Assembly: GCF_043195195.1 (NCBI RefSeq)
Contig: NZ_JBAFWT010000020.1
Location: 1-64,000 of the forward strand
DNA length: 64,000 bases
Direction: 5' to 3'
Source of the DNA: NCEH01 sp043195195
Lineage (GTDB): Bacteria; Pseudomonadota; Alphaproteobacteria; Rhizobiales; Xanthobacteraceae
Shown: positions 8,061 to 16,288 of the stretch, one piece after another
Position numbering within the stretch: the stretch's first letter is position 1
How the letters are laid out: every line of letters begins with the position of its first letter
Notes under the pieces: model-generated
Databases searched by the model: none
What the model was told of the DNA's origin: nothing
What the model saw: the letters and a program-made list of their open reading frames with translations, nothing else
Program-made: the position numbers and the translations under genes

Positions 8061-8423
8061 ATGGCTAAGGATTTGGAGGCGCTGGCGCGCCGCAAGGCCA
8101 AGGTGCGCCGTGCGATTCGCGTTGCGGCCAACGGGCGTCCCCGCCTGTCGGTGCACCGCACCTCGCAGCACATCTATGCGCAGATCATCGACGATGCGAA
8201 GGGCGAGACCGTAGCGGCCGCCTCCAGCCTCGAGAAGGACCTGCGTGGCACCCTGAAGACCGGCGCAGACACCGAGGCCGCCAAGGCCATCGGAAAGCTG
8301 GTTGCTGAGCGTGCGGCGGCGAAGGGCGTGACCGCGGTCGTGTTCGACCGTGGCGCATACATCTATCATGGGCGCGTCAAGGCGCTCGCTGAGGGCGCCC
8401 GCGAAGGCGGCCTTCAGTTCTGA
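8061..8423 (+). CDS. rplR: 50S ribosomal protein L18 (uL18)
   Basis: L18 binds 5S rRNA together with L5. The 120-residue product has RPRLSVHRTSQHIYAQIIDD near the N-terminus and ends VVFDRGAYIYHGRVKALAEG followed by AREGGLQF, the universal L18 end. Spacing to rplF is 11 bases and to rpsE 18 bases. Nothing unusual was seen. Confidence 0.97.
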   Translation: MAKDLEALARRKAKVRRAIRVAANGRPRLSVHRTSQHIYAQIIDDAKGETVAAASSLEKDLRGTLKTGADTEAAKAIGKLVAERAAAKGVTAVVFDRGAYIYHGRVKALAEGAREGGLQF

Positions 8424-8441
8424 CGCGAAGGACGTAGCGAA

Positions 8442-8999
8442 ATGGCCCGTGAACGGGAACACCGCGGAGATCGCGAGGATCGTGACAACACGTTTGTGGA
8501 CAAGCTGGTCCACATCAATCGTGTCGCGAAGGTTGTGAAGGGCGGACGGCGCTTCGGTTTCGCCGCCCTGGTCATCGTCGGCGACCAGAAGGGTCGCGTC
8601 GGGTTCGGTCATGGCAAGGCGCGTGAAGTGCCCGAAGCCATCCGCAAGGCTACGGAAAGCGCCAAGCGCGCGCTGATCCGGGTGCCGCTGCGCGAAGGCC
8701 GCACCCTGCATCACGACGTGCATGGTCATCACGGAGCGGGCAAGGTCATCCTGCGCGCCGCTCCGGCCGGTACCGGTATCATCGCCGGCGGCCCCATGCG
8801 CGCCGTGTTCGAGACGCTCGGCATCCACGATGTCGTCGCCAAGTCGTTCGGGTCTTCCAACCCCTACAACATGGTGCGCGCCACGTTCGATGCCCTGGTC
8901 AATCAGGACAGCCCGCGCTCCGTCGCTTCGCGCCGGGGTATCAAGGTGTCGCAGCTCCAGTCCCGCCGCCGCGTCGAAGACGCGGAAGCGACGGACTGA
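8442..8999 (+). CDS. rpsE: 30S ribosomal protein S5 (uS5)
   Basis: S5 contributes to decoding accuracy and the mRNA entry pore, and changes in its loop give spectinomycin resistance. The 185-residue product has an Arg/Asp/Glu-rich N-terminal extension (residues 1-20). The conserved FVDKLVHINRVAKVVKGGRR, GHGKAREVPEAIRKATE and APAGTGIIAGGPMRA blocks follow. The extension is common in rhizobia. The gene is followed by rpmD after 27 bases. Confidence 0.97.
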   Translation: MAREREHRGDREDRDNTFVDKLVHINRVAKVVKGGRRFGFAALVIVGDQKGRVGFGHGKAREVPEAIRKATESAKRALIRVPLREGRTLHHDVHGHHGAGKVILRAAPAGTGIIAGGPMRAVFETLGIHDVVAKSFGSSNPYNMVRATFDALVNQDSPRSVASRRGIKVSQLQSRRRVEDAEATD

Positions 9000-9026
9000 G
9001 CCGGGCTCGCAGAATAGGAGCGCGCC

Positions 9027-9221
9027 ATGGCTAAGGCGTCTGAAGGAAAAACCGTCACCGTCGAGCAGGTCGGTTCGCCGATCCGCCGTCCGGCTGACCA
9101 GGAAGCAACCCTCGTGGGCCTCGGGCTGAACAAGCGTCATCGCCGTTCGACCCTTCAGGACACGCCGGCGGTGCGGGGGATGATCGCGAAGGTCGCCCAT
9201 CTCGTCCGCGTCGTCGACTGA
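9027..9221 (+). CDS. rpmD: 50S ribosomal protein L30 (uL30)
   Basis: L30 is a small 50S protein. The 64-residue product contains VTVEQVGSPIRRPADQEATL and GLGLNKRHRRSTLQDTPAVR, then GMIAKVAHLVRVVD, all typical of L30. The start is preceded by AATAGGAGCGCGCC. It sits between rpsE and rplO, its usual place. Confidence 0.96.
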   Translation: MAKASEGKTVTVEQVGSPIRRPADQEATLVGLGLNKRHRRSTLQDTPAVRGMIAKVAHLVRVVD

Positions 9222-9232
9222 GGAGAAGCGAG

Positions 9233-9709
9233 ATGAAGCTCGACGAGATCAGAGATAATGTCGGCGCGCGCAAGAAGCGCATGCGCGTCGGCCGGGGCAT
9301 CGGTTCCGGCAAGGGCAAGACCGCGGGTCGCGGCGTCAAGGGTCAGAAGGCCCGTACCGGCGTTGCGATCAAGGGCTTCGAGGGCGGCCAGATGCCGTTG
9401 CATCGGCGCCTGCCGAAGCGTGGCTTCAACAACATCTTCGCCCTCGACTTCAATGAAGTTGCATTGGGCCGGATCCAGACCGCCATCGATGCGGGCAAGC
9501 TCGATGCGAATGCCACCATCGATTCCGCTGCGCTTGTGGCGGCCGGTGTCATCCGCCGCGCCAAGGACGGCGTGCGCGTGCTTGGTTCTGGTGAGCTGAA
9601 GGCCAAGGTTGCGCTTGAAGTGGCTTATGCCACCAAGTCGGCGGTTGAAGCGATCGAGAAGGCTGGTGGTTCTGTCGCCATGTCGTCTGTCGCGGTCGAA
9701 GCTGCGTGA
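9233..9709 (+). CDS. rplO: 50S ribosomal protein L15 (uL15)
   Basis: L15 is a late-assembly 50S protein. The 158-residue product begins MKLDEIRDNVGARKKRMRVG and carries the glycine-rich RGIGSGKGKTAGRGVKGQKA segment and FEGGQMPLHRRLPKRGF. GAGGAGAAGCG lies just upstream of the ATG. A hairpin with a short T run begins 10 bases after the stop, so this may end a transcription unit before secY. Confidence 0.97.
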   Translation: MKLDEIRDNVGARKKRMRVGRGIGSGKGKTAGRGVKGQKARTGVAIKGFEGGQMPLHRRLPKRGFNNIFALDFNEVALGRIQTAIDAGKLDANATIDSAALVAAGVIRRAKDGVRVLGSGELKAKVALEVAYATKSAVEAIEKAGGSVAMSSVAVEAA

Positions 9710-9718
9710 TCTAAAAGG

Positions 9719-9749
9719 CGGCGGATCGCTTTATAGCATCCGCCGTTTT
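9719..9749 (+). terminator. Hairpin with T run after rplO
   Basis: An eight-base perfect stem, CGGCGGAT (9719-9726) with ATCCGCCG (9738-9745), encloses an 11-base loop that can itself pair GCT with AGC. TTTT follows directly. The structure looks like an intrinsic terminator or attenuator separating rplO from secY. Activity is inferred. Confidence 0.6.
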
Positions 9750-10001
9750 CCCATTTGCTGACTGCGAATGGGCTTGTTTGCAAGCATTTATGGTCCCAGC
9801 GGGCATGGGGCCGGAGTTTTGGGGCGGTTGGTCCGCCTCCTCGCGTAGGCCCGGCGCGTCATCTCGCCAATGGTCTGCCGCGGCGAGTGCGGGTATGACC
9901 GATGAAAGATGCGGTGCGTGCCGGCTCTCGCCCTGACGCCGCGCGCTGCCGCTTCTCATGGATAGGCCGTTCCCACGCGGATGGCCCAAGCGGAGCAAGG
10001 C

Positions 10002-11336
10002 ATGGTCTCGGCGGCGGAACAACTCGCAGCGAACCTGAATTTCGGCGCTCTCGGCAAAGCCGAAGAGCTCAAGAAGCGCATCTGGTTCACCCTTGGCGCT
10101 CTTCTGGTCTATCGCCTGGGAACGTATATTCCCCTGCCGGGGATCAATCCCGATGCACTGTCCCAGGTCTTCCAAGGGGCGCAGCAGGGCATCATCGGCT
10201 TGTTCAACATGTTCTCCGGCGGCGCCGTTGAACGTATGGCGATCTTCGCGTTGAACATCATGCCGTACATCTCCGCCTCGATCATCATTCAGCTTCTCAC
10301 CACGGTCTCTCCGACGCTGGAAGCGCTGAAGAAGGAAGGCGAGAGCGGTCGCAAGCAGATCAATCAGTATACCCGTTATCTCACGGTGGTCCTTGCTCTG
10401 TTCCAAGCCTATGGCATTTCCGTGGGCCTCGAAAGCTCCGGCGCCGTGGTGCAGGATCCAGGCTTGTTCTTCCGCATTTCCACGGTTATTACGCTGACCG
10501 GCGGCACGATGTTCCTGATGTGGCTAGGCGAGCAGATTACCTCGCGCGGCATCGGCAACGGTACGTCTCTGATCATCTTCGCCGGTATCGTCGCCGAGCT
10601 TCCGGGCGCATTTGTGCGGACCCTTGAACTTGGGCGCCAGGGCGCCATTTCGACCCCCATCATCCTTCTTGTGCTGGTGATGGTTGTCGGCTTGATCGCC
10701 TTCATCGTGTTCATGGAGCGTGCCCAGCGGCGGCTGCTGATCCAATATCCCAAGCGCCAGGTCGGCAATCGCCTGTATGAGGGGCAATCCTCCCATCTGC
10801 CGCTCAAGCTCAACACGTCGGGCGTTATTCCGCCGATCTTTGCCTCTTCCCTGCTGCTGATTCCCACGACCATCGCCAGTTTCATGGCGGGTTCGGGACC
10901 GGACTGGCTCGGCGTCGTCACCACCCAGCTCGGCCACGGTCGTCCGCTTTACATGGTGATGTATGTCGCGCTGATCGTGTTCTTCTGTTTCTTCTACACC
11001 GCGATCGTGTTCAATCCGGTTGAGACGGCGGACAATCTCAAGAAGCACGGCGGCTTCATTCCCGGGATCCGCCCGGGCGAGCGGACCGCCGAATACATCG
11101 ACTATGTGCTGACGCGAATCACGGTCGTCGGTGCCGCATACATTGCGGCAGTGTGTCTCTTCCCCGAACTGCTCATTTCCTACGCGGCCGTTCCGTTCTA
11201 TTTCGGAGGGACGTCGTTGTTGATCGTGGTCAGCGTCACGATGGACACGGTATCTCAGATACAGGGACACCTCTTGGCCCACCAGTACGAAGGACTGGTC
11301 AAGAAGGCCAAGCTGCGTGGGGGGAAACGAAAATGA
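10002..11336 (+). CDS. secY: Protein translocase subunit SecY
   Basis: SecY is the pore subunit of the SecYEG translocon in the inner membrane. From the chosen ATG the product is 444 residues with ten predicted hydrophobic segments. It begins MVSAAEQLAANLNFGALGKA and contains the signature block GGAVERMAIFALNIMPYISA. An ATG seven codons upstream (9981) is in frame, but CGGAGCAAGG is well placed for 10002 and rhizobial homologues start there. A 292-base gap precedes the gene. Its stop overlaps the adk start by three bases, so the two are coupled. Confidence 0.96.
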   Translation: MVSAAEQLAANLNFGALGKAEELKKRIWFTLGALLVYRLGTYIPLPGINPDALSQVFQGAQQGIIGLFNMFSGGAVERMAIFALNIMPYISASIIIQLLTTVSPTLEALKKEGESGRKQINQYTRYLTVVLALFQAYGISVGLESSGAVVQDPGLFFRISTVITLTGGTMFLMWLGEQITSRGIGNGTSLIIFAGIVAELPGAFVRTLELGRQGAISTPIILLVLVMVVGLIAFIVFMERAQRRLLIQYPKRQVGNRLYEGQSSHLPLKLNTSGVIPPIFASSLLLIPTTIASFMAGSGPDWLGVVTTQLGHGRPLYMVMYVALIVFFCFFYTAIVFNPVETADNLKKHGGFIPGIRPGERTAEYIDYVLTRITVVGAAYIAAVCLFPELLISYAAVPFYFGGTSLLIVVSVTMDTVSQIQGHLLAHQYEGLVKKAKLRGGKRK

Positions 11337-11917
11337 GGTTGATTCTGCTGGGGCCTCCCGGGGCCGGGAAGGGGACGCAAGCCCAGCGACTGGTGGCCCG
11401 TCACGGGATCGTCCAGCTTTCCACCGGTGACATGCTCCGCGCAGCGGTTGCGGCCGGGACGCCGGTTGGGCTGAAGGCTAAGGCGGTGATGGAAGCCGGC
11501 GGGCTGGTATCCGACGATGTTGTCATCGGCATCATCGCCGAGCGTCTGGAACACGCAGACGCACAAAAAGGCTTCATTCTCGACGGTTTCCCCCGGACTG
11601 TGGCTCAGGCCGAGGCGCTGGACGGGATGCTCGCCGAGAAGGGCCTCAAGCTCGATGCGGTGATCGAGCTGGTGGTCGACCAGGCGCTTCTGGTTCAGCG
11701 AATCATGCGCCGGGCGGAAGAGACGAAGGCGCGCGGGGAGCCGGTCCGCAAGGATGACGACCCGGATGTATTCCGGCATCGGCTTGATGCCTACAATCGC
11801 GATACCGCGGTGGTGGCACCTTATTATTCCGGTCGCGGCCAGCTCCAACAGATCGATGGCATGCGGCCTATCGACGAGGTGACGAAGGCCATTTCGGAGG
11901 TGCTCGAAACGGTCTGA
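11333..11917 (+). CDS. adk: Adenylate kinase, short-LID type
   Basis: Adk interconverts AMP, ADP and ATP in the cytoplasm. The 194-residue product has the P-loop GPPGAGKGT at residues 7-15, LSTGDMLRAA, the ILDGFPRT motif and the arginine pair in YNRDTAVVAPYY. The LID is the short form without the zinc-binding insertion, as in many alphaproteobacteria. It overlaps the end of secY and precedes rpsM, the usual alphaproteobacterial order. Confidence 0.97.
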   Translation: MRLILLGPPGAGKGTQAQRLVARHGIVQLSTGDMLRAAVAAGTPVGLKAKAVMEAGGLVSDDVVIGIIAERLEHADAQKGFILDGFPRTVAQAEALDGMLAEKGLKLDAVIELVVDQALLVQRIMRRAEETKARGEPVRKDDDPDVFRHRLDAYNRDTAVVAPYYSGRGQLQQIDGMRPIDEVTKAISEVLETV

Positions 11918-11940
11918 CGGGGACTTCAGTGGCGCGTCGC

Positions 11941-11969
11941 TTGACGTTTCCCTGAAAAGCGTGTAATTG
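11941..11969 (+). promoter_or_regulatory. Candidate sigma-70-type promoter for rpsM
   Basis: TTGACG (11941-11946) and TAATTG (11964-11969) are separated by 17 bases, about 150 bases upstream of the rpsM start. This is one of the best consensus promoters in the window. It would let rpsM-rpsK-rpoA-rplQ be transcribed independently of secY-adk. Assignment is by sequence only. Confidence 0.55.
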
Positions 11970-12116
11970 CGCTCCCTTCATTCGGCATCCGTGCTGCCCG
12001 CGCCACTCAAGGTGGCGTGGGAGGTGCGGTTTTTGTTTTATCTTCGCAAGGGCCGGCCTCCACCGGACGCGGAGACCCACCGTCCGCAGATGCGGGCGGT
12101 TCACATGGAGAGACAC

Positions 12117-12485
12117 GTGGCTCGTATCGCAGGCGTAAATATCCCGACCAACAAGCGCGTCATCATCGCGCTTCAGTACATCCACGGTATCGGCTCCAAG
12201 AAGGCCGAGGAAATCGTGGAGAAGGTTGGCATCCCGGCCGAGCGCCGTGTGAACCAGCTGACCGACCAGGAAGTGCTGCAGATCCGCGAGACCATCGACC
12301 GCGATTACATCGTGGAAGGTGACCTGCGCCGCGAAGTGTCCATGAATATCAAGCGCCTGATGGATCTCGGCTGCTACCGCGGCCTGCGCCATCGTCGCGG
12401 TCTGCCGGTGCGTGGCCAGCGCACCCACACCAATGCCCGTACCCGCAAGGGTCCGGCCAAGGCGATCGCCGGCAAGAAGAAGTGA
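12117..12485 (+). CDS. rpsM: 30S ribosomal protein S13 (uS13)
   Basis: S13 contacts the P-site tRNA and L5 across the subunit interface. The start is a GTG at 12117, preceded by ATGGAGAGACAC. It gives MARIAGVNIPTNKRVIIALQ, the universal S13 start, and a 122-residue product ending in RTRKGPAKAIAGKKK. In-frame ATGs upstream (from 11967) would add a non-conserved extension. The roughly 150-base leader contains a CGCCAC/GTGGCG hairpin (12001-12017) and a T-rich run, which might be regulatory. Confidence 0.96.
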   Translation: MARIAGVNIPTNKRVIIALQYIHGIGSKKAEEIVEKVGIPAERRVNQLTDQEVLQIRETIDRDYIVEGDLRREVSMNIKRLMDLGCYRGLRHRRGLPVRGQRTHTNARTRKGPAKAIAGKKK

Positions 12486-12503
12486 TCTGCGCTTAGTCGC
12501 AGG

Positions 12504-12533
12504 GGGAGGCCGCTCTGCCGGCCTTCCCTTTAT
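12504..12533 (+). terminator. Terminator-like hairpin after rpsM
   Basis: GGGAGGCCG (12504-12512) can pair with CGGCCTTCCC (12519-12528) with one bulged base and a six-base loop. Three Ts, an A and a T follow. The T tract is short, so partial termination or mRNA processing between rpsM and rpsK is possible rather than a full stop. Confidence 0.4.
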
Positions 12534-12616
12534 GTGTTTCGTTCGACCCGTCCCCCGTGGGGACACCCATCCCGAGCGCCTGGAGTTACGGGCGCGCCTG
12601 AAGGATCAAAGTTCAG

Positions 12617-13006
12617 ATGGCCAAGGAAGCTACCCGCGTCAAACGTCGTGAGCGCAAGAATATCGCCTCCGGCGTGGCGCACGTGAATGCCTCGTTCAAC
12701 AACACCATGATCACCATCACCGACGCGCAGGGGAACACCATTTCCTGGTCGTCCGCCGGTGCCATGGGCTTCAAGGGCTCGCGCAAGTCCACGCCGTACG
12801 CGGCGCAGGTGGCCGCCGAAGATGCGGCCCGCAAGGCTGCGGAGCACGGCATGCGCACCCTGGAAGTGGAAGTCTCCGGTCCCGGCTCGGGACGTGAGTC
12901 TGCCCTGCGCGCCCTTCAGGCCGCTGGCTTCATGGTGACCTCGATCCGGGACGTGACCCCGATCCCGCATAACGGTTGCCGTCCGCGCAAGCGCCGGCGC
13001 GTCTGA
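12617..13006 (+). CDS. rpsK: 30S ribosomal protein S11 (uS11)
   Basis: S11 forms part of the platform and the mRNA exit channel. The 129-residue product has the core HVNASFNNTMITITDAQGN and SWSSAGAMGFKGSRKSTPYA. It ends with DVTPIPHNGCRPRKRRRV, the invariant S11 C-terminus. It follows rpsM after 131 bases and precedes rpoA after 127 bases. Each gap contains a GC-rich hairpin. Confidence 0.97.
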   Translation: MAKEATRVKRRERKNIASGVAHVNASFNNTMITITDAQGNTISWSSAGAMGFKGSRKSTPYAAQVAAEDAARKAAEHGMRTLEVEVSGPGSGRESALRALQAAGFMVTSIRDVTPIPHNGCRPRKRRRV

Positions 13007-13016
13007 GCGTTCCATT

Positions 13017-13045
13017 GGCTCGCCGGCCCGGTCGGCGAGCCTTCT
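13017..13045 (+). terminator. Perfect hairpin after rpsK
   Basis: GGCTCGCCG (13017-13025) pairs perfectly with CGGCGAGCC (13033-13041) across a seven-base loop, followed by TTCT. It lies 10 bases after the rpsK stop. The stem is terminator-like but the T run is poor, so it may act as a partial attenuator or an mRNA stability element before rpoA. Confidence 0.45.
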
Positions 13046-13133
13046 GCCCGGTTCCTCCCCCCACATAGGGGACGGGTCGGCGCCTCGCGGTCAGAGATCG
13101 CACCTGAGTGCAGCGGCCCGGTGAGAAGGCAAG

Positions 13134-14159
13134 GTGACGCAAGTGATTCAGAAGAACTGGCAAGAACTAATCAAGCCCGAGAAATTGCAGGTCACGGCTG
13201 GCCGCGATCCCAAGCGCTTGGCCACGGTCGTGGCCGAGCCGCTGGAGCGCGGGTTCGGCATGACCCTCGGCAATTCGCTGCGGCGCATCCTGCTGTCCTC
13301 GCTCCAGGGCGCGGCTGTGACGTCGGTGCATATCGACGGCGTGCTGCACGAGTTTTCGTCGATCCCTGGCGTGCGCGAGGATGTGACCGACATCATCCTC
13401 AACATCAAGGACATCGCCATCAAGATGCAGGGCGAAGGCCCCAAGCGTCTGGTTGCGAAGAAGACCGGTCCCGGCGTGCTGACGGCCGGCGACATCCAGA
13501 CCGTGGGTGACATCCAGGTTCTCAACCCGAACCTCGTGATCTGCACCTTGGACGATGGCGCCGAGCTTCGGATGGAATTCACCATCGACACGGGCAAGGG
13601 CTATGTCGCGGCCGATCGCAATCGGCCGGAAGATGCGCCCATCGGGCTCATCCCCATCGACAGCCTGTATTCGCCCGTGCGCAAGGTCTCTTACAAGGTC
13701 GAGAACACCCGCGAGGGCCAGATTCTTGATTATGACAAGCTGATCATGCAGATCGAGACTGACGGTTCGATCTCTGCGGAAGACGCACTGGCTTATGCCG
13801 CGCGAATCCTGCAGGACCAGCTTGAGATCTTCGTGAATTTCGAAGAGCCCAAGCGCGAGAGCGAATCCACCGCCATCCAGGAGCTGCCCTTCAACCCGGC
13901 GCTGCTGAAGAAGGTGGACGAGCTGGAGCTTTCGGTGCGTTCGGCGAACTGCCTGAAGAACGACAACATCGTCTATATCGGCGACCTGATCCAGAAGAGC
14001 GAGACGGAGATGCTCCGCACGCCGAACTTCGGGCGCAAGTCCCTGAACGAGATCAAGGAAGTCCTGGCTTCCATGGGTCTTCATCTCGGCATGGAAGTGC
14101 CGGGCTGGCCGCCTGAGAACATCGAAGAGCTGGCAAAGCGCTTCGAAGATCACTACTGA
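13134..14159 (+). CDS. rpoA: DNA-directed RNA polymerase subunit alpha
   Basis: RpoA dimerises to nucleate the core polymerase, and its C-terminal domain contacts UP elements and activators. The 341-residue product has the N-terminal assembly domain (EPLERGFGMTLGNSLRRILL near residue 35) and the C-terminal domain, with LSVRSANCLKNDNIVYIGDL and GRKSLNEIKEVL from about residue 260. The start is a GTG at 13134, while a second GTG at 13143 would give MIQKNWQELIKPEKL and is also plausible. It lies between rpsK and rplQ, as expected. Confidence 0.96.
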   Translation: MTQVIQKNWQELIKPEKLQVTAGRDPKRLATVVAEPLERGFGMTLGNSLRRILLSSLQGAAVTSVHIDGVLHEFSSIPGVREDVTDIILNIKDIAIKMQGEGPKRLVAKKTGPGVLTAGDIQTVGDIQVLNPNLVICTLDDGAELRMEFTIDTGKGYVAADRNRPEDAPIGLIPIDSLYSPVRKVSYKVENTREGQILDYDKLIMQIETDGSISAEDALAYAARILQDQLEIFVNFEEPKRESESTAIQELPFNPALLKKVDELELSVRSANCLKNDNIVYIGDLIQKSETEMLRTPNFGRKSLNEIKEVLASMGLHLGMEVPGWPPENIEELAKRFEDHY

Positions 14160-14235
14160 ACAATTCCATACGCGGCTCGAGCCGCTCAACCATAAGCCGG
14201 CTCGAAACGCCGTCGGATTTTAGGAGTTCGCCGTC

Positions 14236-14652
14236 ATGCGTCACGGCAAGGTACATCGCAAGTTCAACCGCACCTGGGAACATCGCAAGGCGATGTTCAT
14301 GAATCTCAGCGCGGCGCTCATCACCCATGAGCAGATCGTCACCACGCTGCCCAAGGCGAAGGATCTTCGCCCGGTGGTGGAAAAGCTCGTCACCCTCGCG
14401 CGCCGCGGCGATCTGCACGCGCGCCGCCAGGCCATCGCCGAGCTGCGCGACGTCGCAGTGGTGAAAAAGCTGTTCGACGTGATCGCGCCCCGCTATCAGG
14501 CGCGTCCGGGTGGTTACACCCGCATCGTCAAGGCCGGTTTTCGCTATGGCGATTCGACCCCCGTCGCGGTGATCGAGTTCGTCGATCGTGACGTTGACGC
14601 CAAGGGTGCGTCCGACCATGCCCGGACCGCAGCGGCTGCCGAGGCCGCCTGA
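14236..14652 (+). CDS. rplQ: 50S ribosomal protein L17 (bL17)
   Basis: L17 is a bacterial-type 50S protein near the tunnel exit. The 138-residue product begins MRHGKVHRKFNRTWEHRKAM and contains the conserved LITHEQIVTTLPKAKDLRPV. A TTTTAGGAG stretch precedes the ATG. It is the last gene of the alpha operon. A strong hairpin and T run start 32 bases after the stop. Confidence 0.97.
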   Translation: MRHGKVHRKFNRTWEHRKAMFMNLSAALITHEQIVTTLPKAKDLRPVVEKLVTLARRGDLHARRQAIAELRDVAVVKKLFDVIAPRYQARPGGYTRIVKAGFRYGDSTPVAVIEFVDRDVDAKGASDHARTAAAAEAA

Positions 14653-14683
14653 AGGCGAAACTTCGTGTTTCTTTGTGCGTTTG

Positions 14684-14717
14684 GAAGGGCGGCCGCAAGG
14701 TCGCCCTTCTTTCGTTT
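14684..14717 (+). terminator. Intrinsic terminator after rplQ
   Basis: GAAGGGCG (14684-14691) pairs perfectly with CGCCCTTC (14702-14709) around a ten-base loop, followed by TTTCGTTT. Its place just after rplQ fits the end of the ribosomal protein cluster. Confidence 0.7.
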
Positions 14718-14779
14718 CAGGCAAGTTCTATATGGTGCGGGCGACCGTGTGCGTCGCAGGTGCGGACCCAAGGTGGCTC

Positions 14780-16267
14780 ATGGCTTCTGGCATATCCCGG
14801 TTTTTCCGCTTCGAGGGGGCAATGCGCGGGGCGGTCCCAGGCGCCGTGTTGTTCGGCGCGATAATGCTTGCCGGGTCGCTTGGCGCGCACGCGCAAGCCC
14901 CGGACGCAGCTGCGGCGGGGCGGGCTGTTCCGGCATCCCGGTCCGAGATCACGCTCAGCTTCGCTCCGGTGGTTGCCCGCACGGCTCCCGCCGTTGTGAA
15001 CGTCTATGCACTCAAGAGTGCGCCACGCTCCAATCCCTTCTTCGATGATCCCTTCTTCCGTCGCTTCTTCGGCGGTGGCCAGGGCGGCGCGGCCCCTGGC
15101 CTTGGCGGACCAGAGCGCATGCAGCGTTCGCTGGGGTCCGGCGTGATCGTCGATCCGAGCGGCCTCGTCGTGACCAATCACCACGTCATTCAAGGCGCCG
15201 ACCAGATCCGGATCGCCCTCAACGACAAGCGCGAATACGACGCAGCGCTGCTGTTGAGCGATCCGCGCACCGATCTTGCGGTGCTGCGCATCAAGAGCGA
15301 CCAGAAGAGCTTTCCCAGCTTGGAACTCGGAAATTCCGACGATCTTGCGGTCGGCGATCTGGTGCTGGCGATCGGCGATCCGTTCGGCGTCGGGCAGACG
15401 GTGACGCAGGGCATCGTCTCGGCGCTGGCGCGCACGCAGATCGGTGTCTCGGACTACCAGTTTTTCATCCAGACCGACGCTGCCATCAATCCCGGCAATT
15501 CCGGCGGCGCGTTGGTGGACATGGCAGGCCGGCTGATCGGCATCAATTCAGCGATCTATTCCCGTTCCGGCGGCTCCCTCGGCATTGGCTTTGCCATTCC
15601 GACGAATATGGTGCGGGTGGTGGTGGCGTCCGCCAAGGCCGGCAGCACCACCGTGCGCCGGCCTTGGCTCGGGGCCAAGCTTCAGCGGGTAACGCCCGAT
15701 ATTGCGGAGGGTCTGGGCATTTCCCGGCCCACCGGAGTGCTGGTGCAAAGTGTGCTCACCGGCAGCCCGGCCGAAAAGGCGGGCATCAAGACCGGTGACC
15801 TGATCGTCGCGGTGGAGGGGCAGGGGGTGGATGACCCAGAATCGCTGGGCTATCGCTTCGCGACGCGGCCCATGGGCGGCATGGTGAATTTCACCATCAG
15901 CCGACAGGGCCGGGAAACCCAGGTGAAGGTGGCGCTGGAGCCGGCGCCCGAAAGTGTGCCGCGCCAGGAAGTCGTGCTGCGGGGGCGCTCGCCGTTCGCC
16001 GGCGCACGGGTGGTGAACATCTCGCCCGCCGTCGCCGAAGAGATGCGCGTGGATGTGGACGATACGGGCGTGGTGGTCGCCGATGTGGCCGAGAATTCTC
16101 CGGCCGCAGCGGCCGGTTTCCGCGCGGGCGATGTAATCCTTGCGGTGAATGGAGCCAGGATCGCGCGCACAGCCGATTTGGAGCAGGCGACGCGGACCCC
16201 CGCACGGGCCTGGCAAGTGAGCGTTGCGCGCGGCGGACGGGTTATCAATGCGGTGATCGGCGGCTGA
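14780..16267 (+). CDS. Do-like serine endoprotease (DegP/DegQ family)
   Basis: This is a trypsin-like periplasmic protease and chaperone of envelope protein quality control. From the chosen ATG the product is 495 residues, with a Sec signal peptide ending near AGSLGAHAQA (residue 40). The catalytic triad is His135 in TNHHVI, Asp165 in RTDLAVLR and Ser241 in GNSGG. Two PDZ domains follow (about 270-365 and 395-495). An ATG at 14822 would give a cleaner signal peptide and is a real alternative, while the open frame back to 14588 overlaps rplQ and is rejected. It lies between rplQ and rarA, a common rhizobial neighbourhood. The exact paralogue (DegP or DegQ) is not assigned. Confidence 0.92.
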   Translation: MASGISRFFRFEGAMRGAVPGAVLFGAIMLAGSLGAHAQAPDAAAAGRAVPASRSEITLSFAPVVARTAPAVVNVYALKSAPRSNPFFDDPFFRRFFGGGQGGAAPGLGGPERMQRSLGSGVIVDPSGLVVTNHHVIQGADQIRIALNDKREYDAALLLSDPRTDLAVLRIKSDQKSFPSLELGNSDDLAVGDLVLAIGDPFGVGQTVTQGIVSALARTQIGVSDYQFFIQTDAAINPGNSGGALVDMAGRLIGINSAIYSRSGGSLGIGFAIPTNMVRVVVASAKAGSTTVRRPWLGAKLQRVTPDIAEGLGISRPTGVLVQSVLTGSPAEKAGIKTGDLIVAVEGQGVDDPESLGYRFATRPMGGMVNFTISRQGRETQVKVALEPAPESVPRQEVVLRGRSPFAGARVVNISPAVAEEMRVDVDDTGVVVADVAENSPAAAAGFRAGDVILAVNGARIARTADLEQATRTPARAWQVSVARGGRVINAVIGG

Positions 16268-16288
16268 CGCCGCGGATAAGAGGCAATC

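Noticed and set aside
14588..14779. N-terminal extension of the Do-like protease
   Set aside because: It overlaps rplQ and its terminator and would hide the signal peptide behind a long, non-conserved leader.
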